Part shown: positions 25,301 to 34,769 of the stretch, in pieces
Layout: every line of letters starts with the position of its first letter
How positions within the stretch are numbered: the first letter of the stretch is position 1
From: DASXUX01 sp036504595
GTDB lineage: Bacteria > Planctomycetota > SZUA-567 > H5-PLA8
Assembly (NCBI GenBank): GCA_036504595.1
Contig: DASXUX010000014.1
Location: forward strand, 62,001-126,000
Length of the DNA stretch: 64,000 bases
Direction: 5' to 3'
The notes under the pieces: generated by a model
Told to the model about the DNA's origin: nothing
Seen by the model: the letters and a program-made list of their open reading frames with translations, nothing else
The model's database searches: none
Program-made: the position numbers and the translations under genes

Positions 25301-27070
25301 CTACTTCAGCCGCTTCTGCACCCACTTCCACCGCTTGTAGGCGATCTCCATGCACCGGTCGTAAAATGCCCGCGTGCGCAAGAAGTCGTAGCTTTCATCC
25401 AGAACCTTCTGATCGTATGGCTCAACTTTGATGGCTTCAGCGATGATCGGCCGCACTCTGGTGGAGGAGATCTCTGCAAGGCAATTGGTGAAATCGGCTT
25501 CGATGACCAAGCGCTTGCCATAAAGGTCGCAGTAGCCCTCAAGCAACTTGTCGTTCATCATTCCCTGGCAAAGCAGTGCCCACAGCAAGTTGCGAGCGCG
25601 GTACATATAGGCGTACTTCCGTTCGCCCTTGTCGATGATTTCCTGAATGCAGCGCCGTAGGCGAAACTGGATTTTGTAGCAGAGCAAGATTTTGCGAGCG
25701 TCGGCACCCATCCGTGCATCGTTGAAGACATCTTCATAGTAGTTGTCGTTCTCGAACACTTCTGTAAGCCTGGACATTTTGTCCACAGCACCATCTGAGG
25801 CGAGGAACGTTTGCGCCAGGCGCTTTATTTGGACAGCCTTGTATTCAGAGATTTCAAGTTCCTGCAGTTCTTCGTTGCTCAGATTCTCAAATGCGTTCTC
25901 CTGCCGCTCGTAGTAGATGCCGAGGTCATCACGGAACTTGTCCTGAATCGCAAGCTGGATCTCATCGTTGGCTCTGAGATTCCAGGGCATGATGGGATTC
26001 TGCCGGTTATTGTTAATCGTGACGCTGATGACGAACTTGTCGTCGGCTTGCGTGATAACTTTGGCTAAGACGGCGATCTCATTCAGGCGCGCAATATTGG
26101 CGTCGAAGCGCGAATCGGTCCGGCACTCGTCTACGAAGTGACCAAACGTTGTCACTGTCTGCGCACCGTTCAGTAGGCGAGGCTCGACGATGCGGAACTT
26201 CCCCTCATCGGGCTCAAGCTTCTGGGCGAACAGGGTGATTCCATTATGATGGAATGCGAACTCGGTGGGCGAATTTGCCGCCTCAAGCACGATTGAGCGC
26301 AGCGCCTTCTTTATTGCACGGTTCGGCGCTTCCTCTTCCGAAAGACTGGAGCGGATGTTCCGCTCGAAGAACCGCTGCCCCATGTCCTTGTGAATTGAGT
26401 GAAGATCAGCGAGCGGGACAAAGCCAATCAGCATCACCTCGCCGTTCGGGCCGGTTCGTTCCACCGTACTGGTGAATCGTAAAGGGTACACGTGCGTGAC
26501 CGTCTGACGACTAACCGCAGCGGTCTTGTGGGTTGCGGCTGAGACGAAGCGGAACAACATCGGAACGCGCCGGCCAAAGAACTCATTCAGCAGGTGCATC
26601 TGACTCTCAAGATCTTCGCGAAGTTTGTCGAGCACCTGACTACGTTCCGCGTCCTCGGGGTTCCCGGTAAAAACGAAATGAATACAAACTTGGTCAATCG
26701 CGGCCTTGTTCTCATGCAAGGCGGCATACAGTTGCAGCAGCATCTGGTTCTGCTGTTGATCCTGCGTCGGATTGCCGAATATCCGCCGCATCCCGTCTTT
26801 TGTCAGGCGCTTGAACGAGTCCTTGAACAATTGATACGAGGCAGAGAATTTGAACTGGAAGAGGTAAAGGTTCCTGCGCTGCAAATCGATGTGGAAGCCG
26901 TCAATCCCGTAGTCGTTGTTACCAAACGCAACCTGCACCGCGGCGTGTGCTCGGGCGATCCCGAATTCCTTTTCGAGGTAAACGACGCCGAAGTAGTCCT
27001 GCTTCACGCCGCCATAGGTGCTCTTCATGTCGGAGTAAGTCTGTTCTACCATCTGCTCCGTAATGGCCAC
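25301..27070 (-). CDS. AIPR-family protein with N-terminal Mrr-like nuclease domain
   Basis: 589 residues from GTG 27070, chosen because AAGGAGGGG lies 5 bases upstream; a TTG at 27085 lies before that signal. The N-terminus has NNDYGIDGFHIDLQRRNLYLFQFKFS split here as residues ~51-76: a PD-(D/E)XK-like core with D57 and Q72-x-K74. The central AIPR domain shows FAFHHNGITLFA and EPRLLNGAQTVTTFG. AIPR proteins were named for abortive-infection phage resistance. It directly follows the helicase in one operon. Probable role: DNA cleavage once the helicase has engaged foreign DNA. Confidence 0.85.
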   Translation of the reverse strand: MAITEQMVEQTYSDMKSTYGGVKQDYFGVVYLEKEFGIARAHAAVQVAFGNNDYGIDGFHIDLQRRNLYLFQFKFSASYQLFKDSFKRLTKDGMRRIFGNPTQDQQQNQMLLQLYAALHENKAAIDQVCIHFVFTGNPEDAERSQVLDKLREDLESQMHLLNEFFGRRVPMLFRFVSAATHKTAAVSRQTVTHVYPLRFTSTVERTGPNGEVMLIGFVPLADLHSIHKDMGQRFFERNIRSSLSEEEAPNRAIKKALRSIVLEAANSPTEFAFHHNGITLFAQKLEPDEGKFRIVEPRLLNGAQTVTTFGHFVDECRTDSRFDANIARLNEIAVLAKVITQADDKFVISVTINNNRQNPIMPWNLRANDEIQLAIQDKFRDDLGIYYERQENAFENLSNEELQELEISEYKAVQIKRLAQTFLASDGAVDKMSRLTEVFENDNYYEDVFNDARMGADARKILLCYKIQFRLRRCIQEIIDKGERKYAYMYRARNLLWALLCQGMMNDKLLEGYCDLYGKRLVIEADFTNCLAEISSTRVRPIIAEAIKVEPYDQKVLDESYDFLRTRAFYDRCMEIAYKRWKWVQKRLK

Positions 27071-27081
27071 GTTCCCCTCCT

Positions 27082-30000
27082 TCAATCGCCTTGTTCTGCC
27101 GCCGCCATGATCGCGGCGGCGTCAACTGCCACGCTTTTGGTTCGCACGAACAGCTTGCCGAATGGGTCGTTCACCCGCAGCACCCACGGCTTCGGCGAGG
27201 CGCACTCGAAAACCACATAGAGCCAATACTGGCCGCGCAGGTTGCACGCCTTGACCCATTCGTTTTCCGACAGGATCACTTCGCCCCGCGTGGCGCGCCC
27301 TTTAACCTCAATGTTGAGCCGCACGCCGGCGGGCCGGTCAGAAATCAGATCGAAACCGGGGAAATCCATCAGGCCCGCGGCGCGGGCCTTCTCCGGCGTG
27401 GACACGTCGCGAACCTTCGCGTCCAACGCCTCCTCATAGGCGCGAACCGTCAGCATCGCAATGGCTTCGATCTCCTTGTCCTGCGCTTCTACGTCGGCGG
27501 GATCTGAAGACGGCACCACCAACGCGTGCGCCAGAAACTCGATCTCGCCCGGCCCCACGAGTTCCGGTTCGCGGCGCAGTGCCTCCAGCGCGTTCTGCTT
27601 GCGCTCGGTCAGCAGTGCCTGGCTGGCCTTGATTCGGCCGAGTTCCTTCACGGCGCGTGGATTCCCTTCGCGTGCCTTCGGCGTCAGCCGCGCCCGGGTC
27701 GCAGCCAGTTCGGCTTCCTGGTAGTCGAAGCCCAAGCCGATGAACTCTTCACGCGCCGGCAACTCCTCAAAAAGCCCGTCGCTGTGGGTCTCGGCGAGGG
27801 CTTTGCCGATGGTTGTGCGCAGGTGTACCGCGGCGCTCTCGGTCAGCGCGCCACTCCGCTCCACGAGACGATAAGCATTCGAGGGTACGCCCTGCCCACC
27901 TCTTAGCAGCAGCAGTTGTTCAACGGAGCAAGTCGATGGTTCGTCGTGCTCAGTCTGCCGCAGACCCACCAGCCGGTACTCCATCGTCTCGGGCTGAGCC
28001 AGCGGCGGCACGTCGGAATCGGCTCGGCGGACGACCGGCACCAATGCGAGGTGGAACAGGTACGGCTCCGTTGCGACCGGATCGACAAACACCGCGCCGC
28101 GCTGCGCCTGGTCGGAGAACCGCGCAAGAAGGTATTCGCGAAACCGTTCGAAGAAGGGCTCGCCTGGATGGAGGAATATCGCGTCCGCCTGCGCCTTTTG
28201 GAGTGTGAGACAGTTCACCAGTTCTGGTGGATAGACCTCGAATGCAGACCAGAGCGGGTCGAACATGCCAGGCTTCAGCGGCCGGAGCGAGAACACGCCG
28301 TCAATGTCGCCCTCAATGGACAGATCCAGCCGCGGCACAGCCTTTTCGATCAACCGCCGCACGTAGCCAGGCAGCAAACGGAAGTAGGCTTCCTGCGCCA
28401 CGCTGGCCTGAAGGCGCGGCAGTTCCTTCTTCACGTCGCCCCCTTCGCCGTACAGCGTCTTTTCGCGTGCGGCCAGCGCCTCGACCTGCTCCTTGGTGAG
28501 CGTACTAGCAAGGGTCTTCTCCGCGGCCTTGGCGCCGTCCTCGGAGAGCGCCTGCATCATGTAGTCCCGCATGGACACGCCTTCGTATAGGCGGCCGATG
28601 ACATCGAACACTTTGTCGGAGCCAAGCTCCTTGCGGATCTTTTCAAGCTTATCAAGCAGGATCTTCAGCACGCGGCCTTCGCGGGTCTTGCCGGCGACGA
28701 TGTTAACGATGATGACCGGATTGTGCTCTTGTTTATAGCGATGGATACGGCCCATGCGCTGTTCCAGGCGCGCCGGATTCCATGGAATGTCGAAGTTGGC
28801 CATCACCCAGCAGAACTGCAAATTGATCCCTTCGGCGGCGGCGTCGGTGCAGACCATGTAACGGGCGCCGCCATCGGCCACCGGCTTGCGGAAATGCTCG
28901 ACCTGTGTTTCGCGCTCTTTGTAGTCCATGCCGCCATGAATGCTGGCGATCTGGCCCGCGAACCCGAGGCCCTCAAGGCGACGTGTGAGGAAGGTCAGGG
29001 TGTCGCGGTGCTCGGTAAAGATCAGAAACTTCTCATCCTGCCAGCGCGGATCGCGCATGACTTCGCGGAGTCGCTGGAACTTTGAACTTTCATTCTCGTT
29101 TACCCGCCGGGCCAGATCGAGCAGGCCCTTCACCATGTCGCGTTCAGCTTTGAGTTCGGTGAGCGAAACAGCCACCACACCGCTCAACAGCTTCTCCTCG
29201 GCAACCTCGTTCTCTTCCTGCTCGCCGTCCGTGCTCTCTTCGTCCGCAGTCATTTCATCGAGCACATCGTGGGTTTCTTCCAACTTGCGCTGAAGCGCGG
29301 CGAGTTGGTCGGGGGAGATCTGGCCGCTGCGGATCTTCTCGATCAGGTCGTCCAGCCGCGCCAGGCGGCGTTCGAACGAGCACAGCAGCGCGAACGTTGA
29401 GCTGGCCAGCCGGCGTTGGAACACGGCCATGGCGAAACGCGCCGCGGTACGGTTTAGGATGCGCGCCCGATTGTAGTAGGTGCTGATGTAGTCGGTGGTG
29501 CGGTCGTAAAGTTCCTGCTCGGAGTTTGGACCCTGCTGAAGATCGTAGCTCAGGGTGTCGGAGACACGTTCCGGGTACAGGCGTGTGCCGTCGAGCTTGA
29601 CCATCTCCTCTTTGGTACGACGAATAAAGAATCGCTTGCGCGCTTCGGTGGGGAACGCTTTGAACGCAGACTCGGTGGAGAGCACCTGCGGTTCCAGCAG
29701 CCGCCACAGGCAGAAATACGGGAAATCCTTGCCCTGGTGCGGCGTTGCCGTCAACAGCAACAGGTGATTGGCCGACCACGGCAGGCGCCAGCGGCCGTCG
29801 CCGTCGTCAATGAAGGGCTCGGCGCCGGCGAGCGCTTCAGCCAAACGGTAGCGGTCGGTCGGCCTGACAGTGCCATCGGGATCGCGCTGCACGGACAACT
29901 TATGGGCTTCGTCGAAGACGACCAAGTCGTAGGGCTCGACGCCGGCTTCGCCAAGGCGGGCAAACATGCGTTCGCCGCCCAGAGTGTCCACGCTGACGAT

Positions 30001-30678
30001 CACGTGGTTGCCGGACGCGCCAGCGAACGGGTTGCCCTTCTTGGCGTCCGCGCCCACGACGACGCGGAATCGCAAATTGAAGAGGGTGCGGAGTTCGCGT
30101 TCCCAGTTTCCGATCAGGCCCGCGGGCGGGACGATCAGAATACGGCGGACTAGGCGCCGGGCGAGCATTTCGCGGATGTAGAGACCGGTCATGATGGTCT
30201 TGCCAGCGCCGGCGTCGTCGGCCAAAAAGAAGCGCAGCCGTGGCTGGTGCAGCATGCGCTCATAAACAGCCAACCGCTGGTGCGGCAAGGGATCGATGCG
30301 GGCGATCTCCGTAGCGAAGGCGGGGTTGACCAGATGGCCATAACGCAGGCGTTCGGCTTCGGCCACAAGCCGAACGGTCTCGGCATCGGCGGAAAAGTCG
30401 CGGGCAGGTGGCGCCCCGGCGCCGTATGGCGCCGCGGCCTCTGACGCAGTCGTCGCCGGCGAAAACGTGGCGCTGAGCGCGTCGATGCCATGCTTCTCGG
30501 CCAGAGCGATGCGCTGCCAAGCGAGCGCCGAGGGTTTCGTTTGTTCGTTTTCCCAACGGTTCACAGAGGCGAACGAGACGCCCATGCGGTCGGCGAGTTC
30601 AGACTGGGTGAGATCGAGTTCGGTGCGCAGGCGCTTAATGCGGCTCGCATAGTTGTCCGGGACCGATGAGTCGGCCAT
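27082..30678 (-). CDS. SNF2-type helicase with N-terminal HTH and C-terminal DUF3883
   Basis: 1198 residues. Residues ~10-65 form an XRE-type HTH (LDLTQSELADRMGVSFASVNRWENE), unusual for this helicase and suggesting sequence-specific DNA contact or autoregulation. The helicase core has Walker A DDAGAGKT (~154-161), DEAH (256-259), LLLTATPHQGKD, and motif VI in RLEQRMGRIHRYKQ. The C-terminus carries DUF3883 with FDLIS...NIEVKGRA, a PD-(D/E)XK-like D...E-x-K set that appears intact. First gene of the leftward operon; AGGTG precedes its ATG. It is the DNA-translocating component of the Hma-type system, with a possible nuclease domain attached. Confidence 0.9.
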   Translation of the reverse strand: MADSSVPDNYASRIKRLRTELDLTQSELADRMGVSFASVNRWENEQTKPSALAWQRIALAEKHGIDALSATFSPATTASEAAAPYGAGAPPARDFSADAETVRLVAEAERLRYGHLVNPAFATEIARIDPLPHQRLAVYERMLHQPRLRFFLADDAGAGKTIMTGLYIREMLARRLVRRILIVPPAGLIGNWERELRTLFNLRFRVVVGADAKKGNPFAGASGNHVIVSVDTLGGERMFARLGEAGVEPYDLVVFDEAHKLSVQRDPDGTVRPTDRYRLAEALAGAEPFIDDGDGRWRLPWSANHLLLLTATPHQGKDFPYFCLWRLLEPQVLSTESAFKAFPTEARKRFFIRRTKEEMVKLDGTRLYPERVSDTLSYDLQQGPNSEQELYDRTTDYISTYYNRARILNRTAARFAMAVFQRRLASSTFALLCSFERRLARLDDLIEKIRSGQISPDQLAALQRKLEETHDVLDEMTADEESTDGEQEENEVAEEKLLSGVVAVSLTELKAERDMVKGLLDLARRVNENESSKFQRLREVMRDPRWQDEKFLIFTEHRDTLTFLTRRLEGLGFAGQIASIHGGMDYKERETQVEHFRKPVADGGARYMVCTDAAAEGINLQFCWVMANFDIPWNPARLEQRMGRIHRYKQEHNPVIIVNIVAGKTREGRVLKILLDKLEKIRKELGSDKVFDVIGRLYEGVSMRDYMMQALSEDGAKAAEKTLASTLTKEQVEALAAREKTLYGEGGDVKKELPRLQASVAQEAYFRLLPGYVRRLIEKAVPRLDLSIEGDIDGVFSLRPLKPGMFDPLWSAFEVYPPELVNCLTLQKAQADAIFLHPGEPFFERFREYLLARFSDQAQRGAVFVDPVATEPYLFHLALVPVVRRADSDVPPLAQPETMEYRLVGLRQTEHDEPSTCSVEQLLLLRGGQGVPSNAYRLVERSGALTESAAVHLRTTIGKALAETHSDGLFEELPAREEFIGLGFDYQEAELAATRARLTPKAREGNPRAVKELGRIKASQALLTERKQNALEALRREPELVGPGEIEFLAHALVVPSSDPADVEAQDKEIEAIAMLTVRAYEEALDAKVRDVSTPEKARAAGLMDFPGFDLISDRPAGVRLNIEVKGRATRGEVILSENEWVKACNLRGQYWLYVVFECASPKPWVLRVNDPFGKLFVRTKSVAVDAAAIMAAAEQGD

Positions 30679-30799
30679 ATCGCACCTGTTATGTAATTGA
30701 CGCCCGCGCTTCTAACGCCATATTGTGCGTCTGTCCAGTTAATGTTTTCGGTTGCAGGAAGAAGCCGGAAACGGCTACTTACAAACGGGAGTTCCCGCT
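30679..30799. promoter_or_regulatory. Divergent promoter region between helicase and TIR-HNH genes
   Basis: Only 121 bases separate the two start codons, so both promoters must lie here. The sequence is AT-richer than its flanks (ttatgtaattgac; ccagttaatgtttt). The helicase carries its own XRE-type HTH and could bind here. No exact -35/-10 pair is claimed. Confidence 0.45.
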
Positions 30800-33076
30800 A
30801 TGTCCACTGATCTCGGGCCCGAGAGCAAAGCAGTCGAAGACCTGATTATCCATTTCCTGGACTACGTCGATTCCGAACTCAAGAAGCACGACCCAGGCTA
30901 CGGCCAGAGGGCTATTGCGGTTCGCGACATGCCAGAACATCTGAAGAAGTTGCTGCTACTCTCCCCGGTAAGGTCGCTCGTAATACTCGGCGTACGGTCT
31001 GGTTCGGGGTATTCACCCCATGAAATCGCCACACCACTTGATGAATTATTTCTTCAATTGAGCAGCGAGGGACGGGTACGATTAGATGCACACCGGCTGA
31101 ATGTACTGGCAACCGGCCGCGCCAACGGCGAACGGAAGGTCGTGGCGGTCGCGCCCTCGACACTGCCACAGGCAAGTTTACATGCTTCATTTGATGTCTT
31201 TCTGAGCCACAGTTCGAAGGACAAGGCAGTCGTCCGTCCCCTTGCGAAGCGGCTTCGGGCAGACGGCCTGCGCGTCTGGTTTGATGAATGGGAGATCAAT
31301 CCCGGCGACAGCATCCCGGCGAAGATTGAGGAAGGGCTGGAGCACTCCCGCATGCTCGTGCTCTTTATGTCGGAGAATGCATTCGGTTCGGACTGGGCAA
31401 GCTTGGAGTATCAAACGTTTCGTTTCAGAGACCCAATCAACAAGCACCGACGATTCATTCCCTTGCGGCTAGACCATGCCCCCATAAAAGGCTCTCTGAA
31501 TCAATTCCATTACATCGACTGGTCAACCGAGAATCGAGAGAATGCGTATACTACACTCCTCCACGCATGCCGCTCGCCCGAGGAGTCCAGAGTTACGAAT
31601 AGCATGAAAGCACAGCGCGCCATGCTTACGGGTGACATGTTTCGCCCATCCAAAACCAGACACGTTGATAATAGAATTACGGGCACTTTTGAGGACTGGC
31701 AGACCGCTTGGGGAAACGTATGCTGGCTGTACAAGGAATTTGCCTATAGGCGTGAGCACTTCGGATCGGCTGCTGGCGAGGAGCAATGGAACGATCTTGC
31801 TACCTTGACAGCAAGTCAAAAAGCACTTTCGCGGCATACTGGTGCGACACAATCAGAGATTGAAGACCGAAGCGCCCACCTTAACTTGCTTATGGGCTAC
31901 TGGCGTACAGAGCCGTTGCATTGCGACATTGCCAAAGAGTATGATGGGATTAGCGCAAGCTATCGGAATGGGTCCCTGCCGGCCGATGACGCAGCATGGG
32001 ACGTTCTCCGCGTACTTCACCGGCATTGGCCGCAGCGCGACAAGCCCGAGTTTCCCGAGTACGCGCCGCCACGCGCCTGCGCAGACGATGAATTCAGGAC
32101 ACGCCTTCTGTCTCAACAGCGGAGTGACATTAAACTCGTCTCTGCCTCCGTGGCCCGGTTGGAGATGTACATACAGAATCAACAGGAATTCGTGAACCGC
32201 CGACAAAGCGAGAATCGAGACAACGTCGAGGACCGGAAATGGTACCAAGAGCACGCAGCGTTGCGAGCCATTCTGACTTTCAACAAACGCCAGAGCCAGA
32301 ACACTGGCACGTCTGCCCCGATTGCCGGCATGCCGAGCGCCAGCCAGACGGGCATATCTGCCGTACGCGCATCTGCCGGCGTTCTGGACACGCCACCCGC
32401 TGCTGAAACGAACAATGTCGCGGCCTCACCACCCAAGACCATCCAGACCAAGAAACGGAAAGTGGCCAAAGCACAGAAGCGGATGAAAATCCCGAAGGAG
32501 GTTGAGACGCAGGTCTTGACGATGAGCAAGCGTCGCTGTTGTTTCTGTTCTGGCCTGCACAACGATTACTCTGAAAAACGGGGCCAAATCGCGCACTTGG
32601 ACGGCAATCCGAGCAACAACGACCCCGCCAACCTAGCTTTTCTTTGCCAGCCGCATCACGATGAATACGACGCAAAGTACACGCAGACAAAGAACCTGAC
32701 CGTGCACGAAGCCAAGGAATACCGTCGTGCTCTCTATAGCGCGTTGCTGAAGCCATCCACGACGCCGGCTCAGAATGAACGTCCGACCAACGCGCTCGGA
32801 CCCCTTCTCGCAATCCTCGAACACGCAGTAGGCGAGGAGAACTCTGCACAAATGCCAACGGAGATTGAAGCAGTCTGCATGCGGTTCGTCACGCTCGTCC
32901 GGAGCAAACAAATCCGAGTGACACGGAGCATTTGCCAAGGGCGCGATGTCTCCGATCTAATGGTTGGTTGTGGTTTGCTGCCAAACCAAGCACAGGCGGT
33001 TGAGGCATTTCAGAGACTCGCTGTTGCGGCTGAGCGGTTAGGGTTCAAGCTTCCGAGCGACGACCCAGCAGAGTGA
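30800..33076 (+). CDS. TIR-HNH fusion protein
   Basis: 758 residues from ATG 30800 (GGGAG upstream; an earlier TTG at 30752 is possible). An unknown N-terminal domain (1-125) is followed by a TIR domain (~130-245): FDVFLSHSSKDK, GLRVWFDEWEINPGDS, SENAFGSDWASLEYQ, where E203 sits at the place of the catalytic Glu of NAD-cleaving TIRs. A helical middle (~290-500) and a basic linker (KKRKVAKAQKRMK) lead to an HNH domain (~578-625): C580-x2-C583, IAHLDGNP (H599), NLAFLC, PHHDEYD. A ~100-residue helical end closes the protein. It diverges from the Hma-type operon. Probably a defence effector that could attack both NAD and DNA. Confidence 0.85.
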   Translation: MSTDLGPESKAVEDLIIHFLDYVDSELKKHDPGYGQRAIAVRDMPEHLKKLLLLSPVRSLVILGVRSGSGYSPHEIATPLDELFLQLSSEGRVRLDAHRLNVLATGRANGERKVVAVAPSTLPQASLHASFDVFLSHSSKDKAVVRPLAKRLRADGLRVWFDEWEINPGDSIPAKIEEGLEHSRMLVLFMSENAFGSDWASLEYQTFRFRDPINKHRRFIPLRLDHAPIKGSLNQFHYIDWSTENRENAYTTLLHACRSPEESRVTNSMKAQRAMLTGDMFRPSKTRHVDNRITGTFEDWQTAWGNVCWLYKEFAYRREHFGSAAGEEQWNDLATLTASQKALSRHTGATQSEIEDRSAHLNLLMGYWRTEPLHCDIAKEYDGISASYRNGSLPADDAAWDVLRVLHRHWPQRDKPEFPEYAPPRACADDEFRTRLLSQQRSDIKLVSASVARLEMYIQNQQEFVNRRQSENRDNVEDRKWYQEHAALRAILTFNKRQSQNTGTSAPIAGMPSASQTGISAVRASAGVLDTPPAAETNNVAASPPKTIQTKKRKVAKAQKRMKIPKEVETQVLTMSKRRCCFCSGLHNDYSEKRGQIAHLDGNPSNNDPANLAFLCQPHHDEYDAKYTQTKNLTVHEAKEYRRALYSALLKPSTTPAQNERPTNALGPLLAILEHAVGEENSAQMPTEIEAVCMRFVTLVRSKQIRVTRSICQGRDVSDLMVGCGLLPNQAQAVEAFQRLAVAAERLGFKLPSDDPAE

Positions 33077-33194
33077 TGACACTCTTCTCTGACGCATCGG
33101 GATGTCCCGCTTCTCGTCTGGCCGTTGTCCGGGCGTTTTCCAGTAAGACTGCGCCGCTAAAGTTAAAGAAAAAAGGAGGGTACCTCAGTCTGCC

Positions 33195-33215
33195 GGGAGC
33201 CGACCAACGGCTCCC
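33195..33215. terminator. Hairpin after the TIR-HNH gene
   Basis: Stem gggagcc / ggctccc with a 7-base loop, 118 bases past the stop and lacking a T-tract. It lies between convergent transcripts (the TIR-HNH gene and the leftward genes from 33.86 kb). Apart from a doubtful small frame, the gap 33077-33576 contains nothing else I can name. Confidence 0.35.
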
Positions 33216-33228
33216 AGCAGCATCCACT

Positions 33229-33429
33229 TCAGACAAGCTGGTCTGTCGGCATTCTGACGTACTGCCGGGTTGGAAATCCGAATAACGAAACGGCAGCCGT
33301 GGAGCACACCGACACTTCCACAGCCCGGATTGCCGCGAAAATCCACGCAAAGGCTGTCTTAACATGATCCGTCGAAGCCGTTCGCCGTCGATACTCAACT
33401 GCCACTTTTTCAGGCTTCGTTACTCTCAT
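33229..33429 (-). CDS. Doubtful small ORF, 66 aa
   Basis: Begins MRVTKPEKVAVEYRRRT with GAGAGG only two bases before the ATG, and contains one hydrophobic stretch (AFAWIFAAIRAVEVSVC). It is on the same strand as, and downstream of, the plasmid-like genes at 33.6-37.3 kb. No family is recognised and the ribosome-site spacing is poor, so it may not be translated. Confidence 0.3.
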   Translation of the reverse strand: MRVTKPEKVAVEYRRRTASTDHVKTAFAWIFAAIRAVEVSVCSTAAVSLFGFPTRQYVRMPTDQLV

Positions 33430-33576
33430 CCCCTCTCTGATCCACTGCCAGAACGAACTGTCGAAAACTCGCGGGAGCGGCCGGCAAGTTCTGGCGGTTC
33501 TGTGGTGCGGAAATCGCCACGACGAAAGCGCCAAAGTCATAGATTCGCATGACCTGGCTCAGACGCCGGATGCGTA

Positions 33577-33864
33577 TCAATTCCAGCACAGCCTCTCAAA
33601 ACAGGCTGGGTTCTTCTCCACCACCTCACCTGTCCTCGCTTCGACGATCCTCCAGACGAATCCACAATCCTCAACTCGCCGGGCTATTCGCCGGATCATT
33701 GCGGTGTCCCTCCGGTCCACGCCGCCGCAGTACCGCCACCCTTCATCGCCCACCCGAACCAATAGCACGTACCTGGAGGAAGCTCCGCCGTTCTGGCCAC
33801 GCGGTAACGGGTACACGAGGGCCTGGCCGGAGGCTGGATCAAAGACGACGCCACAGAATTTCAT
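33577..33864 (-). CDS. Hypothetical protein, 95 aa
   Basis: Start at ATG 33864 (MKFCGVVFDP) with GAGAGGTG upstream; an ATG two codons earlier is the alternative. A small, probably beta-rich protein (QALVYPLPRG; RYVLLVRVGDEGWRYC) ending in a Cys-containing helix. It follows the DUF932 gene on the same strand, so it likely belongs to the plasmid/ICE-like block 33.6-37.3 kb. No function can be given. Confidence 0.5.
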   Translation of the reverse strand: MKFCGVVFDPASGQALVYPLPRGQNGGASSRYVLLVRVGDEGWRYCGGVDRRDTAMIRRIARRVEDCGFVWRIVEARTGEVVEKNPACFERLCWN

Positions 33865-33953
33865 AGGCATTCACCTCTCGGCGCCGGGAATAACTGCCAT
33901 CACATAGATACCGGCGCGGCCAATCCGCGCCGGTTTCAGAGCTAACTCCTGCA

Positions 33954-34709
33954 CTACGACACCGCTGCAACCAACACCTTGTTTAGCGCGTGGAACCCGT
34001 CCACTTGTCGTGCCGGCGATTGGTGCTTCATGATCTCCGTGGCGCTCTGGTACAGGCTCCATGCGTTTCGCTCGACGAATTCCAGATGCCGAGGCTGCTC
34101 AAACTCCTCAACGACCGGCACGATGTCGCTCGATGAGAAGGCTCCTGCGCGGGCCAGTTCCACGATGAGCGAGTGCGCCGTCGTGCGGCGAAGCTGCCAT
34201 GCTCGCAGTCGCTCATAGGTCGCGTTGAACGCACGAATGCTTTGCATGAACGCATCCAGTGCCAAATCGATTGCATGCGGAAGATCCATTCCGCTTGTGT
34301 GCTTGCGCGCAACGATGTGCTCCGCCGACAAAACGCCGTTGGCACAGACGAACACGCGGGCGCCAGACAAGATCGAAAGGGCGAACGACTTATCATGCGA
34401 GTTGCGGATTCCGGCGCTGGGCGTGCAGCCAGCCGGGAACGGCATTCCGGGGATCGACGCGAAATCCATCGTGCCGAACAGCTTGGCGCCGCGGAGTTCG
34501 ACGGCCATGCCCGGCCGCGGATACATCGTGCCATTCAGCACGGCGTAACGCTCCGATTTGATTGTCAGCCCGCGTGCCGCAGCGCGTTCAGTCAGCGTGT
34601 CCACAACGTCCGCGTGAGCGACCGGACGCCATGTGTCGGTCGGATCGGGTGTGGGGATTGCAGACAGGTCGCGACGGCTCACTTCGTGGGCATGGGAAAG
34701 CATCAACAT
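33954..34709 (-). CDS. DUF932 plasmid/phage-type protein
   Basis: 251 residues from ATG 34709, nine bases after AAAGGAG; the ATG at 34718 touches that signal and is less likely. The DUF932 pattern is visible: N-terminal ERYAVLNGTMYPR, then IRNSHDKSFALSILSGARVFVCANGVLS, and a helical C-terminal half (EFVERNAWSLYQSATEIMK). DUF932 proteins are typical of plasmids, ICEs and phages and often lie near recombination genes, as here (RecB-type nuclease next upstream). The biochemical function is not established. Confidence 0.8.
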   Translation of the reverse strand: MLMLSHAHEVSRRDLSAIPTPDPTDTWRPVAHADVVDTLTERAAARGLTIKSERYAVLNGTMYPRPGMAVELRGAKLFGTMDFASIPGMPFPAGCTPSAGIRNSHDKSFALSILSGARVFVCANGVLSAEHIVARKHTSGMDLPHAIDLALDAFMQSIRAFNATYERLRAWQLRRTTAHSLIVELARAGAFSSSDIVPVVEEFEQPRHLEFVERNAWSLYQSATEIMKHQSPARQVDGFHALNKVLVAAVS

Positions 34710-34769
34710 TCTGGTCATCTCCTTTGGGTCGTGGGTGATGAATGAAGAAAGAAACGAAGGACGAACTGA

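Noticed and set aside
12667..30678. Calling the operon DISARM or BREX
   Set aside because: No DUF1998 (DrmB) or PLD (DrmC) gene and no PglZ/BrxC gene is present; the DUF499-DUF1156-SNF2 set fits Hma instead.
33549..33866. 105-residue frame on + over the small hypothetical gene at 33577-33864
   Set aside because: Arg/Ser/Pro-rich shadow; the opposite strand has a ribosome site and operon context.
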